Positions 12,301 through 16,205 of a stretch of DNA of 16,205 nucleotides are shown here, piece by piece. The DNA is from Micromonosporaceae bacterium (GTDB lineage: Bacteria; Actinomycetota; Actinomycetes; Mycobacteriales; Micromonosporaceae), in NCBI GenBank assembly GCA_017354595.1, contig JAFMQQ010000022.1, forward strand, positions 1-16,205, in the 5' to 3' direction. Position 1 is the stretch's first letter, and every line of letters begins with the position of its first letter. The position numbers were made by a program, and so were the translations under genes. The notes under the pieces were generated by a model. That model did not search any database. It worked only from the letters and a program-made list of their open reading frames with translations, and was not told the origin of the DNA.

Positions 12301-15082
12301 CAGTGGACCGCCGTACGAACCGCGCGCGTCCCTGCCCATGTGGACGACGCTCGGGATCGACACGGGCAGCGACACCTACGGCAACATCGGCATGTACGTC
12401 TGCCCGTTCAACCTGCGATGTGAAGGCGAGGACGCGATCCTCTCCGGTGGCGCGATCGTCAACAGCGACCACCTCGGCGCCTCAGGTGGCAAGTTCGTGG
12501 CGGGATACGGAGACGCACCGGGGGCGACCACGACCTTCCACGTGCGCGCGCCAGCCGGGGATGCGACGATCGCGCTCCGCTACGCCAACGGCGGGCCGGG
12601 CGACCGGACCATCTCGGTTGCTGTCAACGGCGACTACCGTCAGCTGGCGCTGTCGAGCACCGGCGACTGGGACACGTGGGCGACCGTCGAACTGACCGCG
12701 TCTCTGGTGGCCGGCGACAACGTCATCGCTATCGTCAAGCGGGACGGTGACGACGGTGCGATGAACTTCGACTGGATCGCCGCGTACCCTGCCGGATCCG
12801 ACCCGCCGACGCAGACCGCGCCGCCGCCCTCGAACGGCTCGCCGGGAACGCGGTCGCACTACAGCCAGACGCTGGACCTGCACACCGGCGAGATCCAGAC
12901 CTCATTCACCTGGACCGACAGCCAGGGGCGCTCGACTGACATGGCATACACGGTTCTGGCCGACCAGGGCGCGACGCATGTGGGGCTGGTGCGGCTGGCG
13001 ATGACGCCGCATTGGAGCGGCAAGCTCACCATCGTCGACGCCTTCGACCCCGCCGCAATGTCACTGGCGACGATGAGCGATCCGACCATCGAACCCGCAG
13101 CCGCGACGATGACCATGCAGGTTAAGGCGGACGGCAGCAATGTCGTGGCCAGTCTCGTCTCCGTCCTGCGCATCGGGGACGGGACCGTACCGACCGTGGC
13201 CTCCACGGCATACGCCGGCACCCGGTCGCAGACGGCCACCCTCGACGCCGTATCGGGTACGACGTACACGGCGACGAAGTTCGTCGGGGTCGCCAGCAGT
13301 GTCGACACCGACCGCGGCACCGACGCCACACCGGTGCAGGCGGCCACTGCGGCCGCCCGCGGCGCGGCGGATACCGGTACCGCAGCGGTCCAGCAGCGCA
13401 ACGCCTCCGCGTGGAGCAGGCTGTGGGCCGGTGACATCAGGGTGCCGGGCGACCCCGTCCTGACCGGCAAGATCCGGGCGAGCATGTTCTACCTGCTGGC
13501 AAGCGCCCGCGCCGGCGTCGACTGGACGATGTCACCCGGCGGCCTGTCCTCCGACGGCTACCACGGACACGGGTTCTGGGACACCGAGACCTGGATGTAC
13601 CCGTCGCTGCTCGTACAGCATCCGGAGATCGCCAGGTCGCTGGACGCCTACCGGCAGCGCGTTGAGCCGCAGTACCAGCGCAACGCCAGCGGTGAAGGGT
13701 ACGACGGTGCGAAGGTGCCATGGGAGAGCGCCTTGAGCGGGGCGGAGGCGGTAGCTTTTCCGTGGTTCACCAACGAGGTGCACGTCAGCGCCGACGTGGC
13801 GCTCGCCCAGTGGAACTACTACCTCGCTACCGCAGACACGGTGTGGCTGGGGAAGGCGTGGCCGCTACTAAGTGGTATCGCCGACTTCTGGGTCTCCCGG
13901 GCCACGAAGAACACCGGCGGCGCCGGCTACTCCATCAACAACGTCTTCGGGCCGGACGAGATACACCAAGGCGTGAACAACAGCGCCTACACCAATCAGG
14001 CCGCCAAGACGGCGCTGCAGATCGCCACCGAGGCCGCCCGGATCCTAGGGGTGGCCGCGAAGCCGTCCTGGCAGCAGGTCGGCGATGGCCTGAGTCTGCC
14101 CTTCGACGCGGGCAACCAGCGACACCTCGAATTCGACGGATACTCGGGCGACCCGATCCAGCAGGCGGACGTCACGATGCTCCAGTACCCGTGGAACACG
14201 CCGATGTCCACAGTGGTGGCTCAGAACGACCTGAACTACTACGTCCCCCGGGTCAGCCCCGACACCGAACCGGCCATGTCCGACGCGATCACGATGATCG
14301 ACTCGGCCACGATCGGGACGGCGGGCTGCAGCACGTACACGTACATGCAGCGCAGCATCGATCCGTTCATGCGCGGACCGTTCGACCAGTTCCAGGAGAA
14401 CCGTACGCACGGCGCGTTCACCTTCACCACCGGCGCCGGCGGCTACCTCCAGGAATTCCTCTACGGGTACACGGGACTGCGATGGAGTGCCGACAGCCTC
14501 GATCTGAACCCGTTGCTTCCCCCGCAACTGCCCAGCCTCGAACTGACCGGCCTGCACTGGCAGGGTCGCACGTTCGACATCACGATCGGGCACACCTCGA
14601 CCGAGCTGACCCTCAGGGAGGGTGCCGCGATGCCCGTCACCGTCGGCGGCGGTACCCAGACCGTCGCACCCAGCAAGACGATCCGCATCCCGACCCGCGA
14701 CCCGAACGCCAGCCCCACCGACGATCTGGCGCGGTGCGCCACCGTGACGGCCACCTCCGTCGACCCGAGCTACCCAGCCTCGGGCGCCGTCGACGGCACG
14801 AACGTCACCTCATGGCGGGCCACCTCCGGCGGCGCATCGCTGACGATCACACTGGACAAGAAGCTGCGCGTCAACCAGGTCGAGGTCACGTCGGCGACCG
14901 GCAGGACAACGCCCTACACGATCCTGGGGTCGGTGAACGGCGAGTCCTGGACCGTGCTCGGGCAGCAGGAGGCCGGAGAAGCGGCAACATCCACAATAGA
15001 CATCGGAGCTGATGTCAGGTACCTCCGGTACACCGCCGGCGATACCGTCAAGGCAGCGGTGGCCACGCTGACCCTTCGCTGA
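9368..15082 (+). CDS. Secreted tandem double GH65 glycosidase with two inserted CBM35-like modules and a C-terminal F5/8 domain
   Basis: A 1904-residue exported enzyme. The signal peptide has basic residues at 8-13, a hydrophobic core and AVA at 37-39, so cleavage is likely after 39. GH65 unit 1 (about 45-910) and unit 2 (about 928-1780) each open with a TTDPxxDYAPTFTGNGY motif, are interrupted by a CBM35-like module (about 136-270 and 1018-1140), then run through the (alpha/alpha)6 catalytic domain. Active-site candidates are D529 (FWDTE), E662 (PPDEYH) and E807 (FSEARS) in unit 1, and D1405, E1531 (GPDEIH) and E1677 (FQENRT) in unit 2. The Glu-Glu spacing of 145-146 agrees with what I recall for GH65 hydrolases, so hydrolysis of an alpha-glucoside such as trehalose or kojibiose is more likely than phosphorolysis. 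An F5/8/CBM32-like domain (about 1790-1904) ends the chain. Specificity is unknown. Confidence 0.93.
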   Translation: MASPSISRVRLRRVLAGVGATAMVAAGLSVIFASAGAVAQAPGPDSWLLSTTDPAQDYAPTFTGNGYLAARVPAAGAGYSTSDGVETQAQLAGFYSLEQWEPRAALPMWTTLGVDTGAGTYGGLDGAGLCSFNAVCEAEDGQLSGGALVASDHAGYSGSGFVAGYGTVGATATVTVAGVPGAGDYALAIRYANYPAASGDGGACLPRTLSIYANGQDVQTATLDPTTNWDTWAVAAATVPLRAGDNTLALARDADDCGNVNVDWIAAFPMGGTVPLPRPPQDSSTSNYRQTLDMQTGEITTSYTWTDSAGHATDMAYTVLADRAATHAAAVSLTLTPHWNGQLTVVDLFDRRGLHAASMDEPTIDGEHATMTARVTASGSDNVASLVSVLRLDGKVAATKDSTVYNGQHAQTATVDVQSGTTYTATKFVGVASSVDTDRDTSAAGPAEVATAAAQDGAGLGFGGVRERNAAAWAALWSADIWVPGDLALTRQIRASMFYLLASARAGVDWSMSPAGLSSNGYNGHAFWDTETWMYPPLLALHPDIAASLNAYRQRLEPQYRRNAAQSTTPGGTPTTGARVSWESAFTGKESSPAPSTGQREIHISGDVALAQWQYYLATKDQAELRRAWPLISGIADFYASRAEKNPSGGGYSINDVMPPDEYHDHVDNSAYTNQAAARTMQIAIDAAAAVGGQVNPLWGQVRDGLSLPFDQTNQRHLEYDGYSGDQIKQADVTLLQYPWQTPMPPQVAQNDLDYYGPRTDPGGPSMTDAIALIDSAALGGSGCSVYSYLRSSIDPFLRGPFDQFSEARSGGAFTFTTGAGGFLQEFLYGFTGLRWNGDALQLDPSLPTQIPGVEISGLRWQGRTVDISVGPKSTLVTVRAGADMPLEVAGAGQTVRTGKSVKVRTRTLAGSATGDAAGCAGTGGVQDGWHLSTTDPTADYAPTFTGNGYFSARVPSDGAGFSSRDGVPTQAELAGFYSGPPYEPRASLPMWTTLGIDTGSDTYGNIGMYVCPFNLRCEGEDAILSGGAIVNSDHLGASGGKFVAGYGDAPGATTTFHVRAPAGDATIALRYANGGPGDRTISVAVNGDYRQLALSSTGDWDTWATVELTASLVAGDNVIAIVKRDGDDGAMNFDWIAAYPAGSDPPTQTAPPPSNGSPGTRSHYSQTLDLHTGEIQTSFTWTDSQGRSTDMAYTVLADQGATHVGLVRLAMTPHWSGKLTIVDAFDPAAMSLATMSDPTIEPAAATMTMQVKADGSNVVASLVSVLRIGDGTVPTVASTAYAGTRSQTATLDAVSGTTYTATKFVGVASSVDTDRGTDATPVQAATAAARGAADTGTAAVQQRNASAWSRLWAGDIRVPGDPVLTGKIRASMFYLLASARAGVDWTMSPGGLSSDGYHGHGFWDTETWMYPSLLVQHPEIARSLDAYRQRVEPQYQRNASGEGYDGAKVPWESALSGAEAVAFPWFTNEVHVSADVALAQWNYYLATADTVWLGKAWPLLSGIADFWVSRATKNTGGAGYSINNVFGPDEIHQGVNNSAYTNQAAKTALQIATEAARILGVAAKPSWQQVGDGLSLPFDAGNQRHLEFDGYSGDPIQQADVTMLQYPWNTPMSTVVAQNDLNYYVPRVSPDTEPAMSDAITMIDSATIGTAGCSTYTYMQRSIDPFMRGPFDQFQENRTHGAFTFTTGAGGYLQEFLYGYTGLRWSADSLDLNPLLPPQLPSLELTGLHWQGRTFDITIGHTSTELTLREGAAMPVTVGGGTQTVAPSKTIRIPTRDPNASPTDDLARCATVTATSVDPSYPASGAVDGTNVTSWRATSGGASLTITLDKKLRVNQVEVTSATGRTTPYTILGSVNGESWTVLGQQEAGEAATSTIDIGADVRYLRYTAGDTVKAAVATLTLR
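9500..12148 (+). repeat. Internal duplication, GH65-CBM35 unit 1
   Basis: Codes for residues 45 to about 927. It corresponds to unit 2 with the same order of parts: N-terminal beta domain, inserted CBM35-like module, catalytic barrel and C-terminal domain. By eye the two units share around 60% of residues, more in the catalytic part. Its tail (SATGDAAGC) resembles the tail of unit 2 (PTDDLARC) just before the F5/8 domain, so the duplicated block seems to have included the start of that junction. Confidence 0.85.
12149..14734 (+). repeat. Internal duplication, GH65-CBM35 unit 2
   Basis: Codes for residues 928 to about 1789. Catalytic positions are offset from unit 1 by 869-876 residues, with only small indels. 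Its CBM35-like module is shorter, and the linker after it (rich in Pro, Thr and Ser, about 1141-1158) is longer. Residues next to the general acid differ from unit 1 (DEIHQGVNNS against DEYHDHVDNS), which may alter substrate preference. Confidence 0.85.
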
Positions 15083-15086
15083 CCAC

Positions 15087-15110
15087 AGCGCGGCGACTCC
15101 GCGGCGCGCT
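15087..15110. terminator. Candidate bidirectional terminator hairpin between convergent genes
   Basis: AGCGCG-G-CG (15087-15095) pairs with CG-G-CGCGCT (15102-15110), giving eight base pairs with one G-G mismatch and a 6-base loop (ACTCCG). It starts 5 bases after the GH65 stop, in a 71-base convergent gap, and could end transcripts from both sides. There is no U-tract, as is common in high-GC actinobacteria. Confidence 0.5.
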
Positions 15111-15153
15111 CACCCAGCACCGTCCACAAAGGCTGGTAAGGTTTGCGCTCCGC

Positions 15154-16205
15154 TCAGTGTTTGAACCAGCTCAGCGGGATCGCGTCGGCCATCACCTCGG
15201 AACCGAGGTCGTTCGGGTGGAGGCTGTCGGCCACTGTGCACCTGGAGCTGCCGGTGGCGTTGTACGGAGGGTTGAAGAACTCCGGGGCGCTCGGATCGGC
15301 CGTGGCTTGGTCGAAATCCACGACACCGTCGAAGGCGTGGCTGGTCCGGATCCAACGGTTGAGGTTCTGGCGCTCCTGCTCGCCCGCGGCGGTACCGTAG
15401 TTGCCGCCATAGATGCAGTTGGAGCCCGAGAACGGCGTCAATGTCCCAACGAAGATCCTGACGCCGGCCGCGTGGGCCATCGTGGCCAGTTGCAGGTATC
15501 CTGCCTCGATCTGGTCGGCGGTGACGCTGGGATCGGTGTGGCCGATGTCGTTGATGCCCTCGAGCAGGATCACGTCTTCGACGCCCGGCTGTGACAGCGC
15601 GTCGCGCTCGAACCGGTTGAGGGCGCTCAGTCCCTGACCGGCGGTGTCGTTGAGCACCCGGTTGCCACTGATGCCCTCATCCACGACGGCCGGCGCCTCG
15701 TCTCCCAACGCCGCGGCCAGGCGCCGGGACAGGTAGTTTGGCCAACGTGCCTCGGAGTCGACCTCGGTGTGACCGACGTCGGTGATCGAGTCTCCGAAGG
15801 CGACGATGGTGCCGGGTGTCGAGGGGTTGAGCACATCGACGCCGTCGACGTAGTACCACGACCCGACCTTGGTGGTGAACGGGGCGCTGTCGGGATCGCC
15901 GGCGTGATTGCCCGCCGCGACGTAGTTGGTCTGCCAGGCGAGCGCGTGATAGTTGGCCGGGCCGGTCGGATCCGGCAGGTACAGATCGACGGCGAGCTCA
16001 GTGAGCCCGGATACGCGCATGTGTACCGGGTCGCTGAGGACCGCCTGGCCGGCCGGGATCGTGACCGAGGCCGCTCCGTCGAAGGTGACCGGGTTGCTCG
16101 ATCCCGGTAGAAGCTGGGCTCCGTTGAGCACCTGGCTGACGCTGGTGGCGCCGATGGTGACCGGCTGGGTGCCGAAGCTGTTGCTCAACCGGATCCGGGC
16201 CTGGC
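15154..16205 (-). CDS. SGNH/GDSL-family hydrolase (esterase), 5' end beyond the window
   Basis: The visible 350 or so residues contain the SGNH blocks: GDSITD with the nucleophile Ser codon at 15789-15787, GISGNRVLND, the EGINDIG block with Gly and Asn, and DSLHPND with catalytic Asp (15228-15226) and His (15219-15217). An N-terminal beta-rich part precedes the hydrolase core. The TTG at 16188 is not the real start: reading continues in frame to the window edge as QARIRLSNSFGTQPV, a conserved stretch of actinobacterial GDSL proteins, so the start and any signal peptide lie outside. Such enzymes are usually secreted esterases acting on acyl or acetyl groups, for example on polysaccharides. It is convergent with the GH65 gene, so a functional link is only suggested. 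Confidence 0.93.
   Translation of the reverse strand, partial: QARIRLSNSFGTQPVTIGATSVSQVLNGAQLLPGSSNPVTFDGAASVTIPAGQAVLSDPVHMRVSGLTELAVDLYLPDPTGPANYHALAWQTNYVAAGNHAGDPDSAPFTTKVGSWYYVDGVDVLNPSTPGTIVAFGDSITDVGHTEVDSEARWPNYLSRRLAAALGDEAPAVVDEGISGNRVLNDTAGQGLSALNRFERDALSQPGVEDVILLEGINDIGHTDPSVTADQIEAGYLQLATMAHAAGVRIFVGTLTPFSGSNCIYGGNYGTAAGEQERQNLNRWIRTSHAFDGVVDFDQATADPSAPEFFNPPYNATGSSRCTVADSLHPNDLGSEVMADAIPLSWFKH

Noticed and set aside
11153..12472. Minus-strand open frame of over 400 codons across the junction of the GH65 units
   Set aside because: Composition is that of an antisense shadow (Val/Arg/Asp/His-rich), without motifs or a ribosome site; the plus strand encodes conserved GH65 sequence here.
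9368..15082. Reading the GH65 protein as a phosphorylase
   Set aside because: The position and spacing of the second Glu, the FWDTE and GGFLQ patterns and the secretion signal fit the hydrolase branch; an exported phosphorylase would also make little metabolic sense.
16186..16188. TTG at 16188 as the start of the SGNH hydrolase
   Set aside because: The frame is open and conserved in sequence up to the window edge, so the gene is cut by the window rather than starting here.

Overview
The window is GC-rich (strong G/C third-position bias, frequent GTG starts) and looks like a filamentous actinobacterium, probably Micromonosporaceae-like; that placement comes from composition and gene style, not a search. 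It holds ten protein genes with almost no free space. No RNA gene, insertion sequence, integrase or CRISPR array was seen, and no gene-free stretch exceeds about 215 bases.

Region 1 (46-1099): an IclR-family regulator on the minus strand diverges from a long plus-strand operon. The 211-base divergent gap carries a candidate promoter and a good dyad that may be the regulator's operator.

Region 2 (1100-9155): a seven-gene, tightly coupled catabolic operon. It encodes a lipoprotein sugar-binding protein, two CUT1-type ABC permeases, a cytoplasmic neutral-ceramidase-like metallohydrolase, a short-chain dehydrogenase, an IlvD/Edd-type aldonate dehydratase and a DapA-superfamily lyase. Each of the first six genes overlaps the next by a GTGA or ATGA. 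Together they look like uptake of a sugar or glycoside followed by non-phosphorylating oxidation: sugar to lactone (dehydrogenase), lactone to aldonate (possibly the ceramidase-like protein), aldonate to 2-keto-3-deoxyaldonate (dehydratase), then DapA-family cleavage or dehydration. The ABC ATPase and any semialdehyde dehydrogenase are not here.

Region 3 (9156-15153): a very large secreted protein of 1904 residues under its own candidate sigma-70 promoter. It consists of two complete GH65 units in tandem, each interrupted by a CBM35-like module and each keeping an apparently intact hydrolase-type active site, followed by an F5/8 (discoidin/CBM32-like) domain.

Region 4 (15154-16205): a convergent SGNH/GDSL hydrolase whose 5' end lies beyond the window.

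The most unusual items are the tandem GH65/CBM35 architecture, and the ceramidase-like protein that keeps the zinc ligands but has Gly at the position of the catalytic Ser, sitting where a lactonase would be expected.
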